Source of the DNA: Scilla litardierei
Lineage: Eukaryota; Streptophyta; Magnoliopsida; Asparagales; Asparagaceae
NCBI GenBank assembly: GCA_030789695.1
Contig: CM061139.1
Coordinates: 5,533,878-5,597,877, forward strand
Reading direction: 5' to 3'
DNA: 64,000 nucleotides
Shown piece after piece: positions 44,633-56,718 of this stretch (position 1 is the first letter of the stretch; each line of letters opens with the position of its first letter). A program made the position numbers and the translations under genes. Below the pieces are notes generated by a model that saw only the letters and a list, made by a program, of their open reading frames with translations, ran no database searches and was not told where the DNA came from.

Positions 44633-47360
44633 GGTTTTAGTGGTGGCCCATGCAGGTCGTGCATTTGCAAACTCAGAATAGTAGAAATACTAAAACATCC
44701 AGAATTAGTTCGTACACAAAATTACTCGAATACCTTGTCTCAGCATGATAGGATACCCGATACCAAAATGATAGGAAGTGTTAGTTAGACGCCCGTGTTT
44801 GTTAGTTAGTCACCCTTGCCACGACCTAGTATTATCATCTTGGGAGTCACTCTAGCAATTGATCATCCAGCTCTGACCATAATGGGTTTATCGAATCTAG
44901 GGCCCAGCGGAACGTAGCGATCATCGCGTCCGTGCAAGTCGAACCCGAGGCGCCTGCAAGGAGTGGACTTCGAAGCGTATGGTATTCCAAATCTATAGGA
45001 TCTCGATCTCGATCCTCAACGAACCCTTACCTCGGCTTCCCCTATCACAGTCTAGTTCGTTGAAGGGCCTTAGTGCTAGACCTTAGTCGACCCAATGATT
45101 ATTTTTCCCCTGATTGTTTTTCCTAATCATTACACTTTCATCATAATGATCGTAGTATTCCATCGTAGCAGATTCGCAAAGTTATTTCCTAATCGTATTT
45201 ACGCTTTGATCATTAAATTCTATTCCCTGCCCTCGATTCGCATGATCCCTCCATAACAGCCATTATTAACTCTTGAATCTTCTCCCTTGCATATCCCGAA
45301 TCTTTTAAAAGTACTTTCAATAGCCCTTTTATTGGATTCCTCGCCAGTTTATTCCCTTTGAAAATCTTTAGTATATATTTAGATTTCCTACCTTCAGTTA
45401 ATTTAAACTCGATCTTGATTATGAAGTTCTCTTGACAAAATCTTTAATTACTATCTCGTAACGATTTTTCTAACCTTTATCATCCGTACTTCTATGTTTA
45501 CTCTACTTTCTTCATATAATGAACTTCGTTTTAAAACCTTATTTCCATTTCCCTAATCCGATATATCATTTCTTTCCTGCAATACTACTGAAATTCAAAA
45601 CAACTTATCGTACATATTTTAAAGTACTTTTCTATGCTAACTAGAACTCCAATTTTTCAAAGTGTCAGTTGGGTATTCATCGTATTTATATATCAAAATT
45701 TTTGTCCAAATCTATCTCTGTTTGCATTCAGAAAACAAATCACTACATCACTATGCTCATATTATTATTGTCGTCAATTATTTGACTAATCGTATTTAAC
45801 GTTTTACCTTATATCACATAATCGCCATTCGACTTCAGATTCTTTACTATTGGCTAGTCATCACATTAGTTTTTAGCATTGCTCATTTCGACTTTAGCGA
45901 GTCCAGTTTAAAATTTTGTTATAATCCTTTTAAATGTTACCTTCCTTTTTAATCCATCATCAGTGGGTTAATTTTGTTATTCGTTATATTGTTTGAATAT
46001 TGGATAGGGCCAATACTATTATGGGATTTTATTTACAGATATGCGTAGCTTGAGATTATAAAAGGTATAGTTAGGATTAGTTGATTATGAACACGAATAA
46101 CTTAGATTACTCCAATTTATGAGATGATAAAGAGAATGAGGTGTTCAAGACTTATTTTGATAATACATGTGCGTAACATACCCTATAAAGTATTCTTGGT
46201 GAAAGAATTGTACACGGGAAGATAAGTAACAGCTAAGAGTAGCTATGAAAGTATAATACTATTTATGGCGATAATGATAAGGAGTAAAGTATTTAAAGTA
46301 ACAAAACTTGATTATACAGGTAGAATGATGAAGGTTTTAGGAATGATACGATGTGTTGATACGAACGGATAGTTGTGTGGATGGATCTAAAATTGCTTAA
46401 GGTAAGATTTATGGGAAATGATAAGATGTGATTTAATAGTTTAGTAATTATGTTGAATAAATTTTTGAGTCATCACGATGAAGAAGGTATTGGGAACATG
46501 AAAATTATTGATTGTAAATGGCGAAGTATGCTAGGCGAATTTGTACTTATTTTCATAGAATAGTAATTGGTAGAGCATCGTTATAGCGATTGATTGATAT
46601 AAGGATAAGATTGAACTTGAATGATATCATCAATTATAGTGCTACAGTTTAGGTTAGACGATGAACAAGATGATGACACGTTAATGGATAAGACGACTTA
46701 TAGGAATAAACAGTTTTGAAGGATTTGGCTACGGGGGAATTATACGTTAGGAATTTCCCAGGAAATGTTACTGCTCTGATAACAAATGATAAGTGAAGAA
46801 GTGATGGAATTTACAAAAGGATATTGTTTAGAGATATTTAGTAAGGTTGTTGGTGTAAAATATTGATTATTTTATAGCGAGAGAACTTTAAGTTAGAATT
46901 TGGGCGGTATTGATTGGTCTATAGTTAAGTGTTAGGATGTGATTATGATTGTAGCGTTAGTCGGTGATGAGACGAGTAATGATGCCTCATTTGAGGAACG
47001 CTTGATTGGAGTTACCGGTTAGCGTTCATTAAGTCGAAACTTTTGGGGTTGCAGTTATATGTATATACTTTTCCACTCACCCTTATCCTAAACACTTTGG
47101 TGAAAAATCATTAGTAGTCGTCCGTAGTCATGTTACTCGGCCACTAATAGTTAGATCATCGATAGTGCATCGACATCCGAACCCATTTTGAACTAAATCT
47201 TAACCACCTCACCTGTATCGATTCCTGACTAAATTTCATTTCTCCGTCCCGTAGTTTTTAATCAGAGTTTACCTCGTAGAAATACGATGAGAAGTATAAG
47301 TTTTATCGGTATCCATCTAAGGTACTCAAAATTCTAGAAAATTCCGAGGACGGAATTTTT
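44633..47360 (+). other. E8 internal noncoding region
   Basis: Begins with a leader shared with E6 (GTGGTGGCCCATGCAGGTC). The left half (45000-45960) is pyrimidine-rich and the right half (46000-47030) purine-rich with many GATAAG-type words. There is no open frame longer than about 90 codons and no retroelement motif. Confidence 0.7.
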
Positions 47361-47376
47361 TTAAAGGTGGGTAGGA

Positions 47377-48067
47377 TGTAACGACCACTTTCCGGCGTAC
47401 GTATTTTTAAGGCGTATGTTGTTTTGTGAGCGGATATTCGTATTAGTCTTTATTTTTGTATTTCCGTAGCTTGAACGCACGACCGGACCCCGGATTCACG
47501 ATCCTCTCCGAGGCGCGATCGCCCCAGTTCCTTCTTTTTAATTTTTGGATGTCGGGGCACAAATTTGTAATAATCCATTATCATTATTATATTAGTTTAG
47601 ACATATTAATAGTATATACTGATTTTTTAAACTATTGTTTTATGTTTTTAAATGGTGGGTTACGTATTAAGTTTTGTTTTATAATTATAACCTTATGACC
47701 TCATAAACATTTGTTAATAACCTTATGAACTTTTGTTATTAAAGGACCTTAACCGAACACCTTTACTTGATGTCACTTCCCAATGAGACCAACATCAATC
47801 TTATACTTTGGGTACAACGGAACAAATCAAAAATTAAATTAAAAAAAACGAATCCCAAATTTTGTTAGAATCGATTTTTATTAAAAGAAAAATCTAATCA
47901 TATCTCGTAACATCCCAACGTTTTTCTTCCCTCTGACCCGTTCTCCTGTAACTACTCCCTATAAAACGTCCCCTCTCTCCCCACTCACCCACGTGCAAGC
48001 CCCCAGCCTATCTAATAAATAAACCTATATGAATAAAACCCCAGGCTAACTTTTTAGCATACCCTAC
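47377..48067 (+). repeat. E8 3' LTR, interrupted
   Basis: Copy of 41425-42113 up to AGCATACCCTA, where E9 begins. It follows the purine tract at 47361-47376. Confidence 0.85.
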
Positions 48068-48426
48068 TGATCGCTCCGGAATGTAACCCAAAGAACGGTT
48101 GTAGTTTTACCGCAAGCGCACGGTATAGCGGCGAGCGGGTTATCGAACACAGGGAGGACGAATGACCGTGCTTGTTCCAATCAACCTGGCTATTTAAGAA
48201 GAGAGAAATTTGCCTTTGACGATCCTGTCACAATCGTCAGACAAAGTACGGAAATATCAAATCAAATAAATGACGTCTAGGGAATGGGGAATCCCCGCTA
48301 CTCACCGCATCTCGTCAATGTGGTTCATTGATATCAAAATTGCTAGAGTAAAATTTTGGATGAACTAGTTGCAACTGAATGTAGAACCTAGCTCACGCTC
48401 TCGCGCTGTTGCCGGTCTATAGCTTT

Positions 48427-48729
48427 CCTAGGTTCGGGTCCAATCTCTTGCAAACCCTAGCCTAGGGAAGCTAGCATTAGGATCAACATCATCGTTCAAT
48501 CGCGCACCGAACCCACTCTCGTGCAAACTCGGGCCGCGACCTAGGTTGGGATAGTTCCTACCCGTCCAATCTCTTGCAAACGGGTATCGGCACGGAATTG
48601 CAACCAGGAACCCTAGTATCGGTCCAATCTCTTGCAAACCGATACTTCGGAAATTCGATTCCAACCCAATTCGGATTTCTAGGGTTTCCTATCGAATTGG
48701 GATCCAATCTCTTGCAAATCCCAATCGAT
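48427..48729 (-). other. Array of hairpins with one constant loop in E9 leader
   Basis: Four copies of the plus-strand 14-mer CCAATCTCTTGCAA (48440, 48566, 48624, 48704) are each flanked by inverted repeats of different sequence: 48427-48439 with 48454-48466 (12 of 13 pairs, one a G-U type), 48559-48565 with 48580-48586 (7 of 7), 48615-48623 with 48638-48646 (9 of 9), 48691-48703 with 48718-48729 (12 pairs, one bulge). A diverged fifth copy is at about 48501-48538. In the element's RNA the loop reads TTGCAAGAGATTGG. Confidence 0.85.
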
Positions 48730-49198
48730 ATGAATACCTAGCCATCCGTAGTAAATTGATCCCAATCTAATCCCTAATAACAATTCTAGCAAAATTTCTA
48801 CCAATTCATCACAAATATGAAATTGGGCTTGTAGGGTTCATCCCCACGCCCCAAGACGTGGAGACTACTCACAATTCATAGCGCAAACACAAAAATAATC
48901 AATGAAATTAACAAGAGAATTCATCACAATATTGAGATAAGCAATAAAAATAGAATTTTTAGAGAAGAGAGAGGCAAACCAATGTAGTTCTTCAAATAAT
49001 CCAACAAAAATCAACTTTTGTCTCCTCTCCAATCACAAGAATAAAGCTAAAAAGTTAATCTAAAAAGCTGCAAAAAATCTAAGAGAAAAGCTCTCCAAAC
49101 TAGGGTAAAAACAGGGGTTAAATACCCCCCAAAATCGTCCAAAAACTGTGACCAAAATACCCCTGCGCAGCCTGAAATCTGCAATTTTCGCTACAGGC

Positions 49199-49592
49199 AG
49201 CGCGTCGCACTCGGTCGAGTGACAAAAGTCGCTCGGCCGAGTGAGAAACCCTGTAAATTTCCAGTAAGTCGGGGCCTTCAGGGGTCTTCACTTCAGGAGC
49301 CGCTCGGCCGAGTGCGTTGTCGTCACTCGGCCGCTGGCTTCTTGGTACTCGGGCGGTCGGCAATTGCCACTCGGCCGAGTGGGTCTTCTGAAGCTCAGGC
49401 AGACGAAAAACAGTAAGTTGGCGATTTTTGACATGCGTCGTCTGGGTGCCACTCGGGCGGACGGGATCTCGTCACTCGGCCGATGTGGCTTCCGTCGCTC
49501 GGCCGAGTGCACGTATGGAGCGTATCCGATCTGGTCGGCCGAGCGTTGTCTCGCTGGTCGGCCGAGTGACTCCTTCACTCGGCCGAGTGGGA
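49199..49592 (-). repeat. CACTCGGCCGAGTG palindrome array in E9 LTR
   Basis: About eleven perfect or near copies of the 14-bp palindrome (for example 49370-49383 and 49576-49589), irregularly spaced, upstream of the possible TATA box in transcription order. Confidence 0.8.
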
Positions 49593-49884
49593 CACCAAAA
49601 ATGCCCAAACAGCTTGTTTTGGCCTTCTCGTCGCTCCTGCGACGTCCTTTCTTCTTCCGCTCCTCTCCAACAGCAAAATACCCCTTGGGGAGGTCGTCGG
49701 TGACCCTCTGTAGTAAGCGCATCTCGAGATCACTCCAAATCGGTCCAAATCACCTGAAATGCAACAACAACAACAAATCGTGAAAAGCATCGCAATATCG
49801 TCGATATATCGTGAAAAACATGATTTGGGCGATCTAAATGGCATGCAAACATGCGGGAAAAAAGTGTAAAATAAGGAGTGATCA

Positions 49885-49899
49885 AAATCCCCCAAGCTT
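49885..49899 (-). other. Polypurine tract of E9
   Basis: Minus strand AAGCTTGGGGGATTT directly before TGATCACTCC; nearly identical to the tract of E3. Confidence 0.8.
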
Positions 49900-51831
49900 A
49901 CCTCTTACTCGTCCTCGAGGAAGATAAGTAAAAGGCGAACCCGGTGGATTCGGAAAACGAAAATGGCGAAAAAATGAAAAATGAAAAACGGAGAAGAATG
50001 AAAAGCGAAATAAAAACAAAGACGAAAGAAAGAAGCGAAGAGGGAAGCTGCTAGATCATTTTCTCAGGACGTGGGTTTCGCTTACTCGTATAACATGCAC
50101 TGAATGAAAAATACACGTCAAAGAGTTTTATTTTGATATCATAGTATAATAGTGCAAATAGAAACAAAAAACCCATGAACAACGATATAATCATGAAAAA
50201 CGGAATAATTTTAGAATTAACATCGTCTGAATCATTTAAAGCGGTATACAAATTGCAGATCGCACACTTTTCAATTGAATGCTTTCTATGAGGAGTATAA
50301 GAGTATCACACAATAGAATAGAGAGAATAGAAAAGTGTGGATTTCATGATATGAGTGCTAGGCTTAGATTTCTGGACTTCGTAAAGCTAAAAATAATCTC
50401 ACCGAGTATAGAATATTACTTAGCCTAGGTTGTCGTGCAACGTCAAGTAGTCACTCTCTCACACATCAATGGATTCCCTCCCCTAAGCTTATCTATAAGC
50501 ATGGTGGCATAAAAAATTTTCACATCCCCATTTTTATAAAGCTCCAAAAGTAATAAAAATGAACACGAAAAGAGAGAAGAAAGAAAGAAAGTGAGATGGG
50601 ATCTTTTATTGAGGATTTTTCCTCTTTTCTTTTTCTTTTTCTCTCTTCTTTTTTTAAGCAATAAAAATACACAACGATCCCAACTCAAAGAGAGATAATG
50701 ATATACAAGAATATTTTCTTCTCTTTTTTTTTGAATTCGGGGAATTTGGAGCTAGGAATTAATAGCGGGGGAAATGCCATATAATAGAATCGCTAAGGGG
50801 AGATTCACCAATGATTTTAAAAGTAGAGAAATAATGTTCAAGATTTGTGGAGAAAGAAATAAATATATCTCTCGGTTCACTCTATAAGACATGCACGACA
50901 ACTTCAGCAGGGTAATCTAATCTACTCAGTTTCGATCACAAAAAAAACTAACTAATCCAGATTTATCATAGCTAACATCATTCAATCATCCTGAAGTGAA
51001 ATGTACAATTCATGCATATAGAAGTGATATAGGAAAAGAAATCGGTACTCCAGATATAGGCATTCAATGCGTGAATCTTGGTGTGTTTTCTGTGATAGCA
51101 TACATATGAATATTCAGACTCAGCTAATAATAAAATTTCATCCATTTTCATGTGGAAAAAGTGTGGGTTACTATCTCTAGATGCAAGGCAAGTCATAGCA
51201 TGTGATATCAGAAATAAAGTCCAAGACATGACAAATAAAGCATGCAAATAGAGTAAGCTAACTCCACGTCATCATCACCACAGAAAAGTCATCTCTAGCA
51301 TGAGATGAAAAGAAAAAAAAGAAATAAAGATAAAGGGAAAATAGAACTATTTACAATGCGGCACACAGAAAAATAAGGAAAACGTGATGCATGGTAAACT
51401 AAAAGGAAAAAAAATGAAAATAAGTGCAAAAGCGGAAAACGGAGTGAAAAACTAAAAATAAAGGTGGCAAATCAAAAAAGAACGTGAGAACTCACTCCCC
51501 CGAGCTAAATGGCACAGTGTCCTCAATGTGCAAAGTGTGGTGCACCGAGAGACAAGTAATGTGAGGGGTAAGTGAGGGTGCATGCATGAGGGAAGAAAGA
51601 AAATTAAAAATAATGAAATGAAAAATATGATGCGGACATGATGCATGCAACTAAAGGAGTGATACAGATATATAGGTGTGGCACCAAAAACTCTCCCTCT
51701 CTCCCAAAAAAGATATAAAAAGATACGATCAGAATGAGAATCCCAAAATAAGTGAGGGGAGGGGGGGTGGACAAAAATGCATCAGGACCCAGCAGAAACG
51801 GGCAGCACAACGGCAAAAATAATCGATGACA
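49900..51831 (-). repeat. E9 3' noncoding region with foldback
   Basis: No coding sequence. Sequence around 50390-50445 pairs imperfectly with 50880-50940 (GTTGTCGTGCA near 50429 with TGCACGACAAC near 50891, flanked by further partial pairing), around a centre (50610-50660) that is purine-rich on the minus strand. It is the counterpart of the E3 foldback at 14050-15015. The rest is A-rich with no gene seen. Confidence 0.55.
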
Positions 51832-53243
51832 TCAAGGGTGCCTAAGAAGGTGGTGCTGCGCCGTCTCCGTCCTGAGGCGGAGGTGGTGGTGGGGGTGGGG
51901 CAGGCTGCTGAGCGGGTGTGGGTATGTAAGTGGTAACAGGCAGAGTGTGTGTGGAAGTGGGGTGGGAACCTGCTGGGTGGGCGGGGGTACGCGTGGGAGA
52001 TGCTCCAGGACCTGGGTAAGACAGTAGTGAATGTGCGGGAGCAGGTCAAAGCGGCCAGCCATCGTAGTGACGGTGGCAGACAGGGTCTGAAGGTCACCTC
52101 TGAGGCCACTCACCGCCCCCTCGAGAGCACGAATGCTCTGAAGTACAGTGTCAGGGGGAGGTGGTGCAGAGGAACGCACCGGTCGGGGCTGTGCAGGTCG
52201 AGGCTGGCGTACTCTGGTGGCGTAAGTGACGGGCTCAGCAGGCAAGGGAACAAAAGGGGCTGCGCTCGCAAGTGGGGGCCTGGCCTCAGTGCGAGGCTGG
52301 GCAGGACGGTGAGAAGTGGAGGCAGCAGTAGCGAAAGAAGAATACAAAAGTGGCGGCGAGGCGGCCGGAGAGGTCGGTGGCATAGAAGTGTGGACAGATG
52401 CCACGACTCTCTCGGAAAATACAGCGGCGGTGGAGACAGAGGGCTCTCCGCACTCAACTATGGTCGGCGGGCGCTCGGGTGGGGCAGAGGAAACGGGCTC
52501 GGCAGACAGAGGGCCAGTGGTGGTGGTGACAGGCGTGGAAGCAGTGGAAGTGGGCTCAGCTAAGGTGCTCCCGACACTGACAGCAGTGTGGATAGAGGTG
52601 TCGGGGGCGGCAGGAATATCAGGGATAGGCTGAGGGGCCACGGGGTCAACAGGGGCAGCAGGCTCGGCAGGTGCAACAGGGTCTGCGGGGGCAGCGTGGG
52701 CAGCGTGGGCCTGCTCGGCCTCCTCGGCCTCGAGCACGTAAGCGGCTGGGATCAGAACATCCATCGCAGGGAGCCAGTCCACATGGGCCGATGCAAGCTG
52801 AGTCCGAGCTGGGCTCAGAAGAATCATGTAATCGGCACAGTAAGGGCCGTGCAGCCAGACCCAGTGTCGCTCACCGTGCGGACGCAGCATCTTCATCCGG
52901 GCCATAACATCAATCGACAGAGAAGTGGGGCCCGGTGCTCATCGCAGGTCGTCAGGGAAGTCCTCGCCGGTCATAAGGGCGAGCACGGTGATCAGGCCGC
53001 CGCAGCATATCGGTGAGCGAGCGCCCACCGATACAATGATGCGGTCCAAAAACCAAGCCGCGACATCAATCACGACGGCGGGGACCAGCTCATCGCCCTC
53101 CCTAGATAGAGCTCTGGGCCGTGTCATCGCGTAGAGCATGTAGAGCTCTGGCGTGGACATCGTACCCGGCTCATATCTGGACAAAAAGGTCGTCGCCATA
53201 AGGCGCTGAACTATACGGAGGCAGGGATGGACAATGGCTGAGG
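51832..53243 (-). pseudogene. E9 env-like protein (Athila ORF after pol), broken
   Basis: Minus strand. The frame enters from the E10 junction with SAIVHPCLRIVQRLMATTF, then ELYMLYAMTRPRALSREGDE and SPICCGGLITVLALMTGEDF, which matches the conserved Athila env-like domain (LYAM... and GGLIT.LA blocks). An in-frame UGA (52939-52941) follows FPDDLR; the frame then stays open to 51832, through a Pro/Ala-rich region and a helical stretch (VLQSIRALEGAVSGLRGDLQ). No signal peptide or fusion segment is visible, so a real envelope role is unproven. The N-terminus lies beyond the E10 insertion. Confidence 0.7.
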
Positions 53244-54963
53244 TGTTGAATATTGGACTCCCCGGATTTGGTTTTGGATGATGAGCAAACATAAATAATT
53301 CATGAACTAACAATTTGTGAGCGCAGTATTGGAGATCATCGCCATATTCACGAGAACATTCAAAGTGACATCTCAAGACTTCTCAAAGCTCGTATTCATT
53401 GCCATAGCTTCGTTGAAGCTCTTGGACCGCTTTGGAAGTCATGAAGAATTAATCAAAGCTCTCGAAGACCATTCTTTAAGGTTTTATTTATAGTCTTTTA
53501 GCTTCGATCTATAGAATGTTAAGCCTTGAGTATATCTTACAATTCTATCTTCATAACGCTCATATCGTAGCTCTAGGATCTTAGTACAAGTTCATTCTAA
53601 CTTCCTCGAAGCGTCGCGCTTCGATTCGGACTTGTTTGTGCATGTTAGTTGGTACAAGAAGAAGTACTGACCGACTAGATGGTGATCTAGTCGGTCAGAA
53701 GAGCTTCTTGGACCGACTAGTTTGCTTCCTTAATTTCTTGCACCTTACTGTTTACAGTTAGTCAGTCTACGTTGACTCACCGACCGACTAGTTTGTGAAC
53801 TAGTCGGTCAGTGATGCTTCTTTGACCGACTAGTTGTGATTTACGGTACATGCTAAATCTATCCTAAGCTACTGTTTATCGTTAGTCGGTCTAAGAACGT
53901 TTGGTGACCGACTAGTTGACAATCTAGTCGGTCAACTTTTGTTCTTGGACCGACTAAGTCAATTTGTATTCAGACTATTTCATTTTGCCTCTTAGTCAGT
54001 CTACGTTCACTGACTGACCTACTAGTTGTGAAACTAGTCGGTCAGAATGTCTTCTTGGACCGACTAGATTTCTAGGTCTGAAATTCTATCTCTTCTCAGT
54101 TCCTCACTTAGTCGGTCCATGTTGTTTGACTGACCGACTAGTTGATGAACTAGTCGGTCAGTGGTTGTTCTTTGACCGACTAGTTTCCTCAGATTTCTAT
54201 CCGTTGGGAATTGACCTAACTTGTTTTTATGGGACCCTATAAATACGAACCTAGGTCTTTTCTCTCTAGGTTAGAGCTGCCATTAAGAGATTCATTGAGA
54301 TCAAAAGAGATAGTCATTCTCACTCATTTCTAAAGCTCTCTTCCTCACAAGAAACCCATTCTCTCACTTTCTAGATCTAGAATCCATATTGAGAGAAGCT
54401 TGTTCTTGGTGAGCTCTTCAAGCTCTTGCTTGATTCAAGTCTCCAAATCACTCCTAGGCACCTATTGCTGGTCATTTTCTTGGTGCTAGGTCTTGGTGAC
54501 ATCGTCTTCCTCAAATCCTTCCTTTCACCTATTGGGTAAGAAAAACTCAAGGTATAGGATTTTGTGGTAAGATTGTTTATTTCATTATAAACTTGTTTAT
54601 ATTGCTTATTGATTCTCTCGGTTGTGAGAGAAGGTTGTGATCCCGGGTTGTGGGATTCACTATTGCCATTGCATGTATGATTTGATCTTGTGAAGGTTTT
54701 TCACAAGATATCATAGTGAAAATCTTGGGTTAGGGTTTCTAACCTAAGTATCCGGAGGGGATCCGGGTGGTTGGGACGTAGGATCACCGGGAACAAGTCG
54801 GGGAGACTTGGGTGGATCCGAACCCAGTAGCATCTTTTGTTAGCATTGTTTAATTTGTTGTTGTCATTCAATTTAAGCTTCCGCAAATTGATTTGGTAGT
54901 TGTTTGCACTATAATTAGGAATTATACTCCTTGTTATTTTTAAAGTACTATTCACCCCCCTCT
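53244..54963 (+). mobile_element. Inverted E10-family LTR joined to E10
   Basis: 1720 bp, starting TGTTGAATATTGG within E9 and ending CCCCCCTCT at 54963, 32 bp short of the LTR end. It is a close inverted copy of 54964-56718. It carries about a dozen ACCGACTAGTCGGT-type palindromes (53660-54185) and TATAAATA at 54238-54245. No primer site or internal region follows; it meets the E10 LTR directly. Confidence 0.85.
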
Positions 54964-56718
54964 TGTAATGCCCTACAAGCTACTGCACAAGTACTAGAGG
55001 GGGGGTGAATAGCACTTTAAAAATAACAAGGAGTATAATTCCAAATTATAGTGCAAACAACTACCAAAAAAATTTGCGGAAGCTTAAATTGAATGACAAC
55101 AACAAAATTAACAATGCTAACAAACGATGTTACTGGGTTCGGATCCACCCAAGTCTCCCCGACTTGTTCCCGGTGATCCTACGTCACAACCACCCGGATC
55201 CCCTCCGGATACTTAGGTTAGAAACCCTAACCCAAGATTTCCACTATGAATATCTTGTGAAAAACCTTCACAAGATCAAATCATACATGCAATGGCAATA
55301 GTGAATCCCACAATCCGGGATCACAACCTTCTCTCACAACCGAGATAATCAATAAGCAATATAAACAAGTTTATAATGAAATAAACAATCTTACCACAAA
55401 ATCCTATACCTTGAGTTTTTCTTACCAAATAGGTGAAAGGAAGGATTTGAGGAAGATGAAGTCACCAAGACCTAGCACCAAGGAAATGACTAGCAATAGG
55501 TGCCTAGGAGTGATTTGGAGACTTGAATCAAGCTAGAGCTTGAAGGGCTCACCAAGAACAAGCTTCTCTCAATATGGATTCTAGATCTAGAAAGTGAGAG
55601 AATGGGTTTCTTGTGAGGAAGAGAGCTTTGGAAATGAGTGAGAATGGCTATCTCTTTCTATCTCAATGAATCTCTTAATGGCATCTCTAACCTAGAGAGA
55701 AATGACCTAGGTTCGTATTTATAGGGTCCCATAAAAACAAGTTAGGTCAATTCCCAACGGATAGAAATCTAAGGAAACTAGTCGGTCAAAGAACAACCAC
55801 TGACCGACTAGTTCATCAACTAGTCGGTCAGTCAAACAACATGGACCGACTAAGTGAGGAACTGAGAAGAGATAGAATTTCAGACCTAGAAATCTAGTCG
55901 GTCCAAGAAGACATTCTGACCGACTAGTTTCACAACTAGTCGGTCAGTCAGTGAACGTAGACCGACTAAGAGGCAAAATGAAATAGTCTGAATACAAATT
56001 GACTTAGTCGGTCCAAGAAAAAAAGTTGACCGACTAGATTGTCAACTATTCGGTCACCAAACGTTCTTCGACCGACTAACGATAAACAGTAGCTTAGGAG
56101 AGATTTAGCATGTACAGTAAATCACAACTAGTCGGTCAAAGAAGCATCACTGACCGACTAGTTCACAAACTAGTCGGTCGGTGAGTCAACGTAGACCGAC
56201 TAACTGTAAACAGTAAGGTGCAAGAAATTAAGGAAGCAAACTAGTCGGTCCAAGAAGAGTTGCTGACCGACTAGATCACCATCTAATCGGTCAGTACTTC
56301 TTCTTGTACCAACTAACATGCACAAACAAGTCCGAATCGAAGCGCGACGCTTCGAGGAAGTTAGAATGAACTTGTACTAAGATCCTAGAGCTACGATATG
56401 AGCGTTATGAAGATAGAAATGTAAGATATACTCAAGGCTTAACATTCTATATATCGAAGCTAAAAGACTATAAATAAAACCTTAAAGAATGGTCTTCGAG
56501 AGCTTCGATTAATTCTTCATGACTTCCAAAACGGTCCAAGAGCTTCAACGAAGCTTTAGGCAATGAATACGAGCTTTGAGAAGTCTTGAGATGTCGCTTT
56601 GAATGTTCTCGTGAATTTGGCGACGATCTCCAATACTGCGCTCACAAATTGTTAGTTCATGAATTATTTATGTTTGCTCATCATCCAAAACCAAATCCCG
56701 GGAGTCCAATATTCAACA
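54964..56718 (-). mobile_element. E10 3' LTR
   Basis: 1755 bp. Minus strand: TGTTGAATATTGG at 56718 to GGGCATTACA at 54964, preceded by the polypurine tract AAAAAGGGGGAGAA (56719-56732). The palindrome array is at 55775-56300; TATAAATA (minus) is at 55716-55723. Confidence 0.85.
55716..55723 (-). promoter_or_regulatory. TATA box in E10 LTR
   Basis: TATAAATA on the minus strand after the palindrome array; the inverted copy has it at 54238-54245. Confidence 0.6.

Larger units (their letters stand above)
41425..48067 (+). mobile_element. E8: LARD-like non-autonomous Gypsy derivative
   Basis: 5' LTR 41425-44632 (about 3.2 kb), a 2.7-kb internal region with no coding sequence, polypurine tract TTAAAGGTGGGTAGGA, and a 3' LTR (47377-48067) cut by E9. 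LTR start TGTAACGACC, the leader after the LTR and the purine tract all resemble Tekay-type E6, so a Tekay relative is the likely source of enzymes. The comparable 690 bp of the two LTRs differ at under ten sites by eye. The likely target duplication TTATT (41420-41424) cannot be checked. Confidence 0.75.
48068..49884 (-). repeat. E9 3' LTR
   Basis: 1817 bp. Minus strand: TGATCACTCC at 49884 to GGAGCGATCA at 48068. Order in transcription direction: CACTCGGCCGAGTG palindrome array (49590-49199), possible TATA (TATTTAA, 49118-49124), then a leader with five constant-loop hairpins (48729-48427). Confidence 0.75.
48068..53243 (-). mobile_element. E9: Athila-like Gypsy element, 3' half
   Basis: Minus strand. 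3' LTR 48068-49884, polypurine tract AAGCTTGGGGGATTT (49885-49899), noncoding 3' region with a foldback, and an env-like ORF cut by the E10 complex at 53244. Gag and pol are not in the window. The purine tract and region order match E3. Confidence 0.8.

Noticed and set aside
52110..52633. Long plus-strand frames opposite the E9 env-like ORF
   Set aside because: Antisense shadows of the Pro/Ala-rich minus-strand coding region.
51832..53243. True envelope glycoprotein in E9
   Set aside because: No signal peptide, furin-type site, fusion peptide or membrane anchor is visible; only the Athila env-like domain by position and motif.
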